A stretch of 31,793 nucleotides of DNA from a virus. The DNA lies in the IMG/VR virus record IMGVR_UViG_3300032093_000542, positions 1 to 31,793 of that record. One strand, given 5' to 3'. This document shows, in pieces, positions 1 through 7,614 of the stretch (position 1 is its first letter; the number at the start of each line of letters is the position of its first letter). The notes beneath the pieces were generated by a model. It made no database searches, was not told where the DNA came from, and saw only the letters and a program-made list of their open reading frames with translations. Position numbers and translations under genes: made by a program.

Positions 1-372
1 AGCAGGTCCCGGAGCAGGAGCAGGTCCCGGAGCAGGAGCAGGAGCAGGAGCGGGTGAGGGGGGTAACGTAAAAGTAACCAAAGGTGTCGGCGACGGAGCA
101 GGTCCCGGAGCAGGAGCAGGTCCCGGAGCAGGAGCAGGAGCAGGAGCGGGTGAGGGGGGTAACGTAAAAGTAACCAAAGGTGTCGGCGACGGAGCAGGTC
201 CCGGAGCGGGAGCGGGAGCGGGAGCGGGCCCAGGAGCGGGAGCGGGCCCAGGAGCGGGTGAGGGGGGTAACGTAAAAGTAACCAAAGGTGTCGGCGACGG
301 AGCAGGTCCCGGAGCGGGAGCGGGAGCGGGAGCGGGCCCAGGAGCGGGAGCGGGCCCAGGAGCGGGTGAGGG
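1..372 (-). repeat. Long-period tandem repeat inside the Pro/Ala-rich gene
   Basis: A block containing taacgtaaaagtaacc recurs at 64, 160 and 268, giving periods of 96 and 108 bp. The 12-bp difference equals one short APGP-coding sub-repeat. Each unit encodes [14 protein letters not shown] followed by a variable number of Pro-Ala or Gly-Pro units. Around 361-380 a degenerate copy ends the array. The array continues beyond the left edge. All length changes seen are multiples of 3, so the frame is preserved. Confidence 0.85.
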
Positions 373-2880
373 GGTAACTAATGGCTCAATTGGCGTTCCG
401 GGCACCGGGACTATTGCAGGGCGAACTGCCGGATCAGGCTGATCCGCAGGAACTACAGGCCCCACGGGAGGGGCTACAGGTACGACATTTGGTCGTGTAT
501 CTGGGTTAGGTTGGTTGTCTGGCTGGGGTTTAGGGACCGCTGCACCGCCTTCGGTAGGGAACACAAAACCGTAGATGTCTAGCATCTCTTGGTCAGTGAG
601 ATAGCCGTACGGAGTAAGCCGTTTACCTGTGATGACTACTTGTTGAACCTCTGGACTTACGGTAACTGCTGGTGCGGTCGGTGCAGGGGCGGGCGCAGCC
701 ACATCCCCGGGGATAACAGCAGCGGCGGTTAACCCCAACGCCGTAGCCACGTACTGCATCAACGGGTTAGCCGACCGGGCTACCAACGCCGCGAATCTTG
801 GGTCATTTGCCGCCATACGTGCTATGGCGGGCATAGCGGTTTCAACTGCTTCAATCGCTACCGGAACCCCCCGAGCAAGTCCAACCGCCAAGGCAGGTAG
901 CGCCGCATACTGTTCGGTGGGCGCGTTTTCTTGTATTAGCCGGTTGACGTAGGCGTTTAACTCATCGTCAGTTGTAGGAGTAGGGAGTTGATCTACGGGG
1001 GTATTTCGATCAAGATACGCAGCGCCTGGGGTATAAGCTGAATAAGTTGGTTGTGTTGGCGCAGGGGTTGGCTGCAGAACATCCTGCGACCGTGACGGGT
1101 CGGCATAGGCAGCGGATACCGTTTTACCGGTCTGGTACTTATCTATCTCAGAGCCAAACCCCTGAATTGCAGAAGTTATGGCAGCTTGGTTACCAGAGCT
1201 AATAGCAGTAGCAAGCCGACTTGCGGACGTAGCAAGCCCCAGCTCAGGGCTATCGATGAAGTTGTTAGCCCCAGCCAGAACTTGGGTTAGGTCTCCAGAC
1301 TGAATACCCTTGGCGATGCCGATTGCCGCGCCAATGTCTTTTGAAGACAGCCCCGACGATTGCAGTACCCCCGCAGATCCTGTGGTGATCGCACCAGAAG
1401 CCGCAGCCGTAAGAACACTTCCAAAGTTCCCAGTCGCCAATGCGCTCGGCAGTGCTCCCGCAGCGCCTGTAATCGCACCCTGAACAGCTTTACCGGCGAT
1501 ATCTCCGGCTGTACCGCCCATCTGACTTGCAATCTGCGCGCCTGTGGTCTGAGCAAAATTGGCGACTGAGTTAACAGCGGCTTGGCTCAATCCACTTGCA
1601 GCGGCGGCTTTCAACGCATCTTGAAGGTTCCCACCTTGTGCAACAGTAAGCGCGGCGTTGATTGCTGCATTACCAATTGCCGTGGCCGTTGCGCCGGTCG
1701 CTCCAAGCGCAGTGCCGATACTTCCAGCCAAAGGGCCGAGCGCACCGGCGCTCATAGCGGTCATGATCAACGGAGCAAAGTCCGTTGCTATTGTCTCTAC
1801 CGCCCCGCCTAACGTGCTGAAGAAATCTCCGAAGAATCCTCTACTACCTTCTTTGAACTGACCTGTACCCGTTACTTGCCCAGTGGCCCTATCAATAATC
1901 TCATAAGGCTGACCGGCACCTGTTTGCCCAGTTTTGTACCGGTATACGTATTCAACCGCCCCCGGTGCTTCGCCTGTTTCCGCGCTAGCGGGTTGTGAAT
2001 ACACAGGTTGATATGTGTACTCACCAATAGTCCTCGTGTCGTATTCATTTGTACCCCAAGACCATGCGGCAGTAGGCGCAGGAGTAGGCGCAGGAGTAGG
2101 CGCAGGAGTAGGCGCAGGAGTAGGCGCAGGAGTAGGCGCAGGAGTAGGCGCAGGAGTAGGCGCAGGAGTAGGCGCAGGAGTAGGCGCAGGAGTAGGCGCA
2201 ACGGTGCGGGGTAAGGTGAACGTCGGTGTGGGTGTCGGACCTACGAAACCAGTTGGTAATGGGGTAGGCCCCGCTATTGCAGGAGCAGCGGTCGGAGCAG
2301 CCGTAGGAGCAGCCGTAGGAGCAGCCGTAGGAGCAGCCGTAGGAGCAGCCGTAGGAGCAGCCGTAGGAGCGCGAGTGACTAGGAGAGTCGGCGCGGGGGT
2401 AGTAGTCGGCGCGGAAGTGACCAAAAGGGTCGGTGCGGGGGTAGGAGCAGCAGTTGGTGCAGGGGTAGGGGCGGGAGTCGGAGCGACCGTAGGGGGTAGA
2501 GTAAATGTCGGTGCGGGTGTAGGTGCCGCAGTTGGAGCCGGGATATACGGCCCGTATTGCTCGTACGGATCAGAGTACGTCTCTAAATCCGCTTCAGACG
2601 CCAACGTCTGGTATCCGCTCGTGGGACGAAAAATTGTTGGGGCCGGAGCAGGTGTAGGTGCAAGTGTTGGAGCGACAGTAGGGGGTAGCGTGAACGTCGG
2701 TGCTGGAGTAGGGGCCGGGGCGTAAGTCCCTAAATATCCATTGTTAAGCATCCAGTTAATAGATGCTTGGTCTACGCCCTGACTTAGTAAGGTGTTGGTA
2801 TCAACTTGGTTTTGGTTAAACCAGTTGATTTTCTTCGTGGCATCGTAAGTGCCCCAGTCTGATGGCAGTGCAAGAGCCAT
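1..2880 (-). CDS. Ala-Pro-Thr-repeat virion-associated protein (partial, C-terminus off the left edge)
   Basis: The reading frame is open from ATG 2880 to the left edge, giving 960 visible residues with no stop, so the C-terminus is missing. The N-terminus ([20 protein letters not shown]) is followed by long low-complexity stretches of APTP, APTA and APAPGP repeats separated by short Tyr-rich spacers such as [12 protein letters not shown]. Residues about 340-600 form an Ala/Gly/Ser-rich, alternately hydrophobic region (for example [20 protein letters not shown]), followed by more mixed sequence ([14 protein letters not shown]) and then another Pro/Ala linker. The gene starts just after the stop at 2885, with a GGGGTAAGG stretch before the ATG. 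Position after the tail hub and a virion protein suggests a tail, fibre or ejected internal protein. The Pro-rich parts are probably extended linkers, and the hydrophobic part could interact with membranes (inference). I do not recognise the family. Confidence 0.8.
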   Translation of the reverse strand, partial: MALALPSDWGTYDATKKINWFNQNQVDTNTLLSQGVDQASINWMLNNGYLGTYAPAPTPAPTFTLPPTVAPTLAPTPAPAPTIFRPTSGYQTLASEADLETYSDPYEQYGPYIPAPTAAPTPAPTFTLPPTVAPTPAPTPAPTAAPTPAPTLLVTSAPTTTPAPTLLVTRAPTAAPTAAPTAAPTAAPTAAPTAAPTAAPAIAGPTPLPTGFVGPTPTPTFTLPRTVAPTPAPTPAPTPAPTPAPTPAPTPAPTPAPTPAPTPAPTPAPTAAWSWGTNEYDTRTIGEYTYQPVYSQPASAETGEAPGAVEYVYRYKTGQTGAGQPYEIIDRATGQVTGTGQFKEGSRGFFGDFFSTLGGAVETIATDFAPLIMTAMSAGALGPLAGSIGTALGATGATATAIGNAAINAALTVAQGGNLQDALKAAAASGLSQAAVNSVANFAQTTGAQIASQMGGTAGDIAGKAVQGAITGAAGALPSALATGNFGSVLTAAASGAITTGSAGVLQSSGLSSKDIGAAIGIAKGIQSGDLTQVLAGANNFIDSPELGLATSASRLATAISSGNQAAITSAIQGFGSEIDKYQTGKTVSAAYADPSRSQDVLQPTPAPTQPTYSAYTPGAAYLDRNTPVDQLPTPTTDDELNAYVNRLIQENAPTEQYAALPALAVGLARGVPVAIEAVETAMPAIARMAANDPRFAALVARSANPLMQYVATALGLTAAAVIPGDVAAPAPAPTAPAVTVSPEVQQVVITGKRLTPYGYLTDQEMLDIYGFVFPTEGGAAVPKPQPDNQPNPDTRPNVVPVAPPVGPVVPADQPDPAVRPAIVPVPGTPIEPLVTPSPAPGPAPAPGPAPAPAPAPGPAPSPTPLVTFTLPPSPAPGPAPAPGPAPAPAPAPGPAPSPTPLVTFTLPPSPAPAPAPAPGPAPAPGPAPSPTPLVTFTLPPSPAPAPAPAPGPAPAPGPA
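2071..2200 (-). repeat. 12-bp perfect minisatellite encoding (APTP)n
   Basis: The 12-mer agtaggcgcagg is repeated head to tail for 130 bp, nearly 11 copies, with no visible mismatch. Read on the minus strand in the frame of the host gene it encodes Ala-Pro-Thr-Pro. Identical copies at the DNA level, including third codon positions, suggest recent expansion by slippage or unequal exchange rather than an old repeat kept only at protein level. Confidence 0.93.
2282..2370 (-). repeat. Second 12-bp minisatellite encoding (APTA)n
   Basis: The unit ggagcagccgta is repeated about seven times, with the first copy slightly diverged (gcggtc in place of gccgta). On the minus strand it encodes Ala-Pro-Thr-Ala. 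It is a separate amplification from the neighbouring APTP array, because codon choice differs between the arrays but is uniform within each. Confidence 0.88.
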
Positions 2881-2884
2881 TACC

Positions 2885-4258
2885 TTACCCCGTTAAGTCC
2901 CAGAAGGTCAGAGAGCCCACGGCGTCACCCGTGGTAGCGCCCGACACGGTTCTGATCTGGATGGTGTATATGTCACTGACCCCGGCAAGGGAGGAGCCAA
3001 GCTGCAAGTCCCAGTTATAACCAGCAGGGTCCGCAAGGGGGTTTGTACCACCGCTGCCACTGGAAGTCACGTAGTCGGTTTGAACAATCGTCCCGCCTGT
3101 CACCGCCGTAGCGGTCACATCCATCTCGACGTTGTTTGAGGTCGTAGCAACCCAGGATGCACCAGTCAGCGTGGGGTTCTTCACCAGAGCGACCTCGTAG
3201 TTTTGCGAGGTGGTTGGCAACACTTGAACCCGTTGAGGGAGCACCACTGCACCAAGTCGCGTGGACTTCAGGCGGATGGAAACTATGGGGAGGAATGTGC
3301 TGCCGATGGTGCCAAGGATCGCAGTGCGCCGAGCGATATGCCCGAACGAATACTGCTCATACCCGCCCTCAGAAACAACCGAGGAGCAGATCTGCTTGAG
3401 CGTCCCTGCCACAGCAACAGAGGAAACAATCTCGTAGCGCACCGGCAACGTAGCCGTGCTCATGTAAACAGTGGCTACGTTGTTGGCGTTCTCAAACGTG
3501 TGGCAGACGATGTACTGGCCGTCGATGATGAATCCGCACCGCACAGAGCCAACGCCCAGCCACTCAAAGTCCATCCACAGAATCTGTGCCTTGGACGGGT
3601 CAAGGGTATACCCTGAGTCTCCGGTGCCATCGAGCTTATCCCCGTTCCAGTCAGTTTGGTTGACTGTCCGCGCATCGCTGGGCGTACCGGGCGTGGGGAT
3701 GGAGTTTGAACGCAGGACGAAGGAATAGACCCCGTCTACCTTCTGGAAGAACACACCGTTGTCGGTGTTGTAGTAACCAACCCGCTGGGTCAGTCCCGCA
3801 TTCAAACTGCTGTCCATCACAAATGTGGAGAGGACGAGTAGACCCTTACCCGGCTGGTACGGGAAAACCCGATACGTCTGCTTGACTACGGAACCCACAC
3901 CGCCCGCAGTCACGGCCATGTTTACCGCAGCTTCGTTTGAAGCGTAGGTGGCTGACCCAGTGCCCGTAGTAGTGGTGTCGAACTGGGGATCTGCTTCGTA
4001 CCGGCTCTGAGAATCAAACAACGTGTACGGCTGGCTTACACGTACACGCCCAAACGCATCGGTGTTGGTCCCGCCAATGGAAATAGGTACAGGACTTCCG
4101 GTAGTTGCCACGATCTGCTCCAGCAGGTTGTCTAGTTGGTTGAAGTACAACCGCAGAATGTTGACGAGCGCATCAAAGTAGGTGCGGTCATACTCCACCC
4201 CTGGTTTTGGTAGCGCGGGAGCCTTAAACCGCTTGATGAGGCTTACCCAAATACTCAT
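2885..4258 (-). CDS. Phage virion structural protein
   Basis: This 457-residue protein starts at ATG 4258, which overlaps the stop of the upstream tail-hub gene by one base (TGATG), so the two are probably translationally coupled. The N-terminus is basic (SIWVSLIKRFKAPALPKPGV). A segment near residue 68, FGRVRVSQPYTLFDSQSRY, is of a kind I recall from structural proteins of uncultured marine and freshwater phages. The rest is Thr/Ser/Gly/Val-rich, predicted mostly beta, and has no signal peptide. Context between the tail hub and the Pro-rich protein supports a virion role. The exact part (tail, fibre or capsid-surface protein) cannot be decided from sequence. Confidence 0.72.
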   Translation of the reverse strand: MSIWVSLIKRFKAPALPKPGVEYDRTYFDALVNILRLYFNQLDNLLEQIVATTGSPVPISIGGTNTDAFGRVRVSQPYTLFDSQSRYEADPQFDTTTTGTGSATYASNEAAVNMAVTAGGVGSVVKQTYRVFPYQPGKGLLVLSTFVMDSSLNAGLTQRVGYYNTDNGVFFQKVDGVYSFVLRSNSIPTPGTPSDARTVNQTDWNGDKLDGTGDSGYTLDPSKAQILWMDFEWLGVGSVRCGFIIDGQYIVCHTFENANNVATVYMSTATLPVRYEIVSSVAVAGTLKQICSSVVSEGGYEQYSFGHIARRTAILGTIGSTFLPIVSIRLKSTRLGAVVLPQRVQVLPTTSQNYEVALVKNPTLTGASWVATTSNNVEMDVTATAVTGGTIVQTDYVTSSGSGGTNPLADPAGYNWDLQLGSSLAGVSDIYTIQIRTVSGATTGDAVGSLTFWDLTG

Positions 4259-6117
4259 CAGCTTTTCCTGCCGTCCTGCTTAATGTCAAGTCGCGGTGCC
4301 CCTAACTGCCACTGTACGCCAACAGCATCAGACGCAATTTTCAACGCCATCTGCCTACCCCGCACTCGGACATTGATTTGCTGTGTGAACTGTTCAATAG
4401 GCACAGTTGCAACCCGAGAAATCGCGCCGTTGTTTGTACCACCTTGGGACACAGGACTGTTGTACCCTGAACCCGAGTTTTGTAAAGGGAGGAGTGTAAG
4501 CGTGGCGCTCGGTGTGCCAGCGGTAGACCCACGGAATGTGATATCGGGCAGTACGCGCCAAACGAAACCAAAGCGATCCCCGTCCTCAATGTCAAACTCA
4601 GACGAAGTAATGTACGCGTTGATGGGTACAGGTGTTCCAGTAGTGTTGTCATCAACACCGAACTCGTGATAGACCAGCTTATTGGCGGTTGCGGCTATCG
4701 GATAATCACTGGTGACGTTGGCATCGATCCAAGCGGTGCGATTCAGCGTGCCGTAGTACCACGCTTTTTCAAGGTAGTTGTAGATTACGTACCTATCGAT
4801 TTCGGTACTGCTGGCGGAGCAGTAGAACCACCAGACTTCGTTGAACTGCTCAACGGTGGAAGAAAAAATCTGCTCGTTCTGGTCGTAGTTAAAGTCACTG
4901 AAAATGTACTGCCGGATATCGCACTCAAGCGTGCTCACGCGACCGTCATAGCTATAAAACTTTTCTTGCCCCATCCAGTAGGTTACGCCTGCCGCGACAG
5001 ACCAAGCCCGGTCGCTAAAAATAGACACGTTGTCAGAGAGCAGTTGGGAACCCCAAACAATCGGAGGGCCAAAATACTGCAAAGAATACATGGAAGTGTC
5101 GGTCCAAACCAGAATTTCCTGCCTGACCTGACCAACAGCAACGATCTCTGAGCCGTGGGATAAGCGCAAAGACCCCGCTTGGTTGGTGGCGGCAGGGGTC
5201 CAGTTAACCGCACTTTCCTGATCGCTCCAGCGGATCAGCATAGGATCTTGGGCCGAAGTGCCGTAGTCGTTACACCCAAACACCAGCACAAAACGAGAAG
5301 CATCGGAGACGAGCAAGCTATTTTGGATTACTGGGGCATCAGAAGCTCCAGGCAACGAAGTAAGTGCAACGCCTCTATTAAGCAAACCGCTGCTTGCGTC
5401 CCAATAGTACAAACCCCCACCGCGAGGCCCAAAGATAAGATCTTCACCAAAGTTCTGGTGGTTCCAGATTCGGAACTCCTTAGTGTTCAGACTGCCTGAA
5501 CCCCAGGTGCCGCCACCCCAAGTGCCTGTGCCCCAACCGGAAAGCGGGTATTGAATATCCCCACCGGTAGTAACTTGGTACGCCGCTGTTACCGTCCCCC
5601 CTCCACCGGGAGGTTGGGTTACCGTTGAACTTGCGTTGCTTCCAGCGTTGATGGTGTATGTGCTGGCGTCAATTACCGTTACGACGTACTCACCAGAAAT
5701 AGTCAGCCCACCAACCGCTGTTGCCCCCGAAAAAGTTACATAGTCGCCCGTCAAAGCTCCGTGGTTTGAATCGGTAACGGTTACCGTCGGCAAGCTGATT
5801 GTGGTAGAAAACGGGTTTGTCAGAACAACGCTGCGCCGAATCGGTGTGATGTCGTAGTACACACCACCAAAGGTGATGTAATACTTTAGGTTGGTGCCAA
5901 CGCCGAGCAATCCAGAGTAAGAGAAGGTTGACCACGGCCACAGCGCCCTGCAGATCCCAAGGTATGTAGTCGTGGAGAATTGCTGCCACCCACCAATTTT
6001 CTCAGGCGTACCTTGGCGGAACCGTACCTTGTCGCAATCGTACCAACCACCTTCAGTGGTATAGCGCGTGTTTTCGCGGTTTACGCCCGGTTTGAATACT
6101 ATCTTCTTGAGTGGCAT
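4258..6117 (-). CDS. Tail hub / DNA-stabilisation protein, P22 gp10-like
   Basis: I place the start at ATG 6117 (MPLKKIVFKPGVNRENTRYT), giving 619 residues. It lies 2 nt after the endolysin stop behind a weak GGGG site. An in-frame extension to 6198 would run deep into the endolysin gene and has unlikely sequence. The N-terminal pattern FKPGVNRENTRYTTEGGWYD, followed by DKVRFRQGTPEKIGGW, is typical of gp10-like tail hub proteins of podovirus-like phages, from family knowledge. Aromatic-rich repeats (WFYCSAS, YVIYNYLEKAWYYG) suit a beta-propeller-like hub. It is longer than P22 gp10 (about 470 residues), with a Thr/Gly-rich insertion near residues 115-190. Function is inferred from motif and context. 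Confidence 0.72.
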   Translation of the reverse strand: MPLKKIVFKPGVNRENTRYTTEGGWYDCDKVRFRQGTPEKIGGWQQFSTTTYLGICRALWPWSTFSYSGLLGVGTNLKYYITFGGVYYDITPIRRSVVLTNPFSTTISLPTVTVTDSNHGALTGDYVTFSGATAVGGLTISGEYVVTVIDASTYTINAGSNASSTVTQPPGGGGTVTAAYQVTTGGDIQYPLSGWGTGTWGGGTWGSGSLNTKEFRIWNHQNFGEDLIFGPRGGGLYYWDASSGLLNRGVALTSLPGASDAPVIQNSLLVSDASRFVLVFGCNDYGTSAQDPMLIRWSDQESAVNWTPAATNQAGSLRLSHGSEIVAVGQVRQEILVWTDTSMYSLQYFGPPIVWGSQLLSDNVSIFSDRAWSVAAGVTYWMGQEKFYSYDGRVSTLECDIRQYIFSDFNYDQNEQIFSSTVEQFNEVWWFYCSASSTEIDRYVIYNYLEKAWYYGTLNRTAWIDANVTSDYPIAATANKLVYHEFGVDDNTTGTPVPINAYITSSEFDIEDGDRFGFVWRVLPDITFRGSTAGTPSATLTLLPLQNSGSGYNSPVSQGGTNNGAISRVATVPIEQFTQQINVRVRGRQMALKIASDAVGVQWQLGAPRLDIKQDGRKS

Positions 6118-6119
6118 GG

Positions 6120-6623
6120 TTACCCCAAAAACAACGCACGTTCGTCTTTGCGGCGCTTGGCGAGCCCAGGCAACTCTCTGCCGCCGCCCTTGGTCCAAGC
6201 CATGAACGCATCGGCTGCACCTTCAAAGTCACCCCGGTTGTTCTTCATGCGGATGGTGCTTCGCTGGTAGTTGCCTAACCCGGCGTTGAAACTAAAAGAG
6301 ACCACAGCGTCAAATGCGCCTTGACGATCAGCCAGATTAGGAGACAGTCGAAGAGCACCACGCTCAAAAGATGCGACATCTTGGCTGAAAAGCTCTTCAA
6401 TCTCATCTCGGCTCCAGACCCGGTTGTCCTCTGGGCGCAGCGGGTACTCCTTGCGGATGACCCCAGTGTAATCGCCTACCCTTGCGACAGGAAGCCTGAT
6501 CTGTTCTTGGTACAGAACGTGGCCGTAGCCGATGGTCCAGATGTGCGCAGGGCAAAGGTAAGGCTTCGTCCGATACCCCTCGTATCGGTGCATCAGATCA
6601 GCGCCGACCTTGCTGAGTTTCAC
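6120..6623 (-). CDS. Endolysin, GH24 (T4-type) lysozyme / muramidase
   Basis: This 167-residue enzyme should cleave the glycan strands of peptidoglycan at the end of infection. The catalytic triad pattern E-(8)-(D/C)-(5)-T is present as E15, C24 and T30 (MHRYEGYRTKPYLCPAHIWT followed by IGYGH). C24 replaces the commoner Asp, an accepted variant of the family. Later family landmarks are FDAVVSFSFNAGLGNYQRST and ADAFMAWTKGGGRELPGL. The start is GTG 6623, overlapping the holin stop (GTGA). There is no N-terminal signal or signal-anchor segment, so release should depend on the adjacent holin. The length is normal for the family. Confidence 0.95.
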   Translation of the reverse strand: MKLSKVGADLMHRYEGYRTKPYLCPAHIWTIGYGHVLYQEQIRLPVARVGDYTGVIRKEYPLRPEDNRVWSRDEIEELFSQDVASFERGALRLSPNLADRQGAFDAVVSFSFNAGLGNYQRSTIRMKNNRGDFEGAADAFMAWTKGGGRELPGLAKRRKDERALFLG

Positions 6624-7123
6624 TTCTTGTTCCAGCTACGGGTTCCGAACCAGAACCCAATGATTCCACCCAGCATTGCCATCTCGTCTTCAGAGAAGAT
6701 CACGGCGGTCACGCGAATCAAGCTGTCCACATCCTTGATCAACCCAGGCTGGTTAAACGCGTACCAAGCAATCGCTGCGTTGATCGCCACAAGCTCAAGG
6801 ATGAAGATGTAGGTCACTGTCGGGCGCACAGTACCGACATAGTTGGCAACCCAGCGAGATGCTTTCTCCAAGACCTTCTCGTCATGCTCCAGAGCCCGCT
6901 CGGTCATGGAGGCTTCGGTCTGCATCTGGACCTGCTCGGTCCTGATCTCTTCCATCCGGGCCTGGGCGGCAAAGCCTTGAGCCGCGAGTTGCAGTTCTCG
7001 CTCCGTCTGCACACGGGCAAGCGCCAGTTCATGCTTCTGGTCAGCACGGTTCTGGAAGAAGTCCAGCAGCTTTGGTAAGCCGGAGATCAACAGGCCACCG
7101 AGGGTGGAAAGAAGAGACAGCAT
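6620..7123 (-). CDS. Holin, GTA-type (three-transmembrane) family
   Basis: This 167-residue protein has a short hydrophobic N-terminus (LLSTLGGLLISGLPKLLDFF), a long charged, Gln/Glu-rich coiled coil (residues about 25-95), then hydrophobic segments around VTYIFILELVAINAAIAWYA and the C-terminal AMLGGIIGFWFGTRSWNKK. The RPTVTY and IIGFWFGTR landmarks match the family named holin of 3TMs, for gene-transfer release. It should make inner-membrane lesions that let the endolysin through. ATG 7123 directly follows the upstream stop, with GGAG 6 nt before it, and the gene overlaps the endolysin by 4 nt, forming a compact lysis cassette. Confidence 0.85.
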   Translation of the reverse strand: MLSLLSTLGGLLISGLPKLLDFFQNRADQKHELALARVQTERELQLAAQGFAAQARMEEIRTEQVQMQTEASMTERALEHDEKVLEKASRWVANYVGTVRPTVTYIFILELVAINAAIAWYAFNQPGLIKDVDSLIRVTAVIFSEDEMAMLGGIIGFWFGTRSWNKK

Positions 7124-7594
7124 TTACTTCTCCAGCAAGAAGGTCAGGTTCTTGTGCTTGGGGTACGTCACAGTACGCTGGCCCTCGGGGCACTTGTATG
7201 TAATCGTTGCAAGCAGCGTAGCCGTCCCAGGCGCGATCTTGTCCTTGGGAGACATTGTCAGTTGGTAGGTGAAGGTGTCCACCTCGGGGCTTGCGGGGCC
7301 AGTGAACTTTGACATGCTCGGCGTGGCTTCGTGGATCACCCCAGACGCATCACGCACCGTGGGCAAAAAGCCTTCAACTGAGCAGTCATCGCGCCGCTTG
7401 ATACGTGCCACCTGCACCGTTATGGGGGCTCCAACCTTGGCAGGCTGGATCTTGAAGTGCTCCGGTGACCACTCCAGAATTGGCTTCTCCGTTGACCACC
7501 ACCCAAACTTGTCGCCAGCCGTAAAGCCCCCCACCGCCAATGCGAACGCAGCGGTACAGAACTGAACAACGGGGGTGAGCTTAGGGATTTCCAT
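7124..7594 (-). CDS. Membrane-anchored protein next to the lysis genes, unknown function
   Basis: This 156-residue protein has one hydrophobic N-terminal segment (VVQFCTAAFALAVGGFTAG, residues about 9-27) and a polar, probably beta-rich remainder with two well-separated cysteines (RRDDCSVEG and TYKCPEGQ) that could form a disulfide outside the cytoplasm. ATG 7594 has no clear Shine-Dalgarno, so translation may depend on the gene upstream. It directly precedes the holin. An accessory lysis role (spanin-like or regulator) is possible, but no lipobox is visible, and an Ig-like virion or moron protein is equally possible. Confidence 0.6.
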   Translation of the reverse strand: MEIPKLTPVVQFCTAAFALAVGGFTAGDKFGWWSTEKPILEWSPEHFKIQPAKVGAPITVQVARIKRRDDCSVEGFLPTVRDASGVIHEATPSMSKFTGPASPEVDTFTYQLTMSPKDKIAPGTATLLATITYKCPEGQRTVTYPKHKNLTFLLEK

Positions 7595-7614
7595 AGGTTT
7601 ATGGTTTTGCCAGC

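Noticed and set aside
2015-2725. Plus-strand frame encoding Val-Gly-Ala-Gly repeats
   Set aside because: It is the antisense shadow of the 12-bp repeats in the minus-strand Ala-Pro-Thr gene, and a second shadow of the same kind gives Arg-rich and Leu-rich repeats. The minus frame is continuous from 2880 to the edge and starts right after a structural gene.
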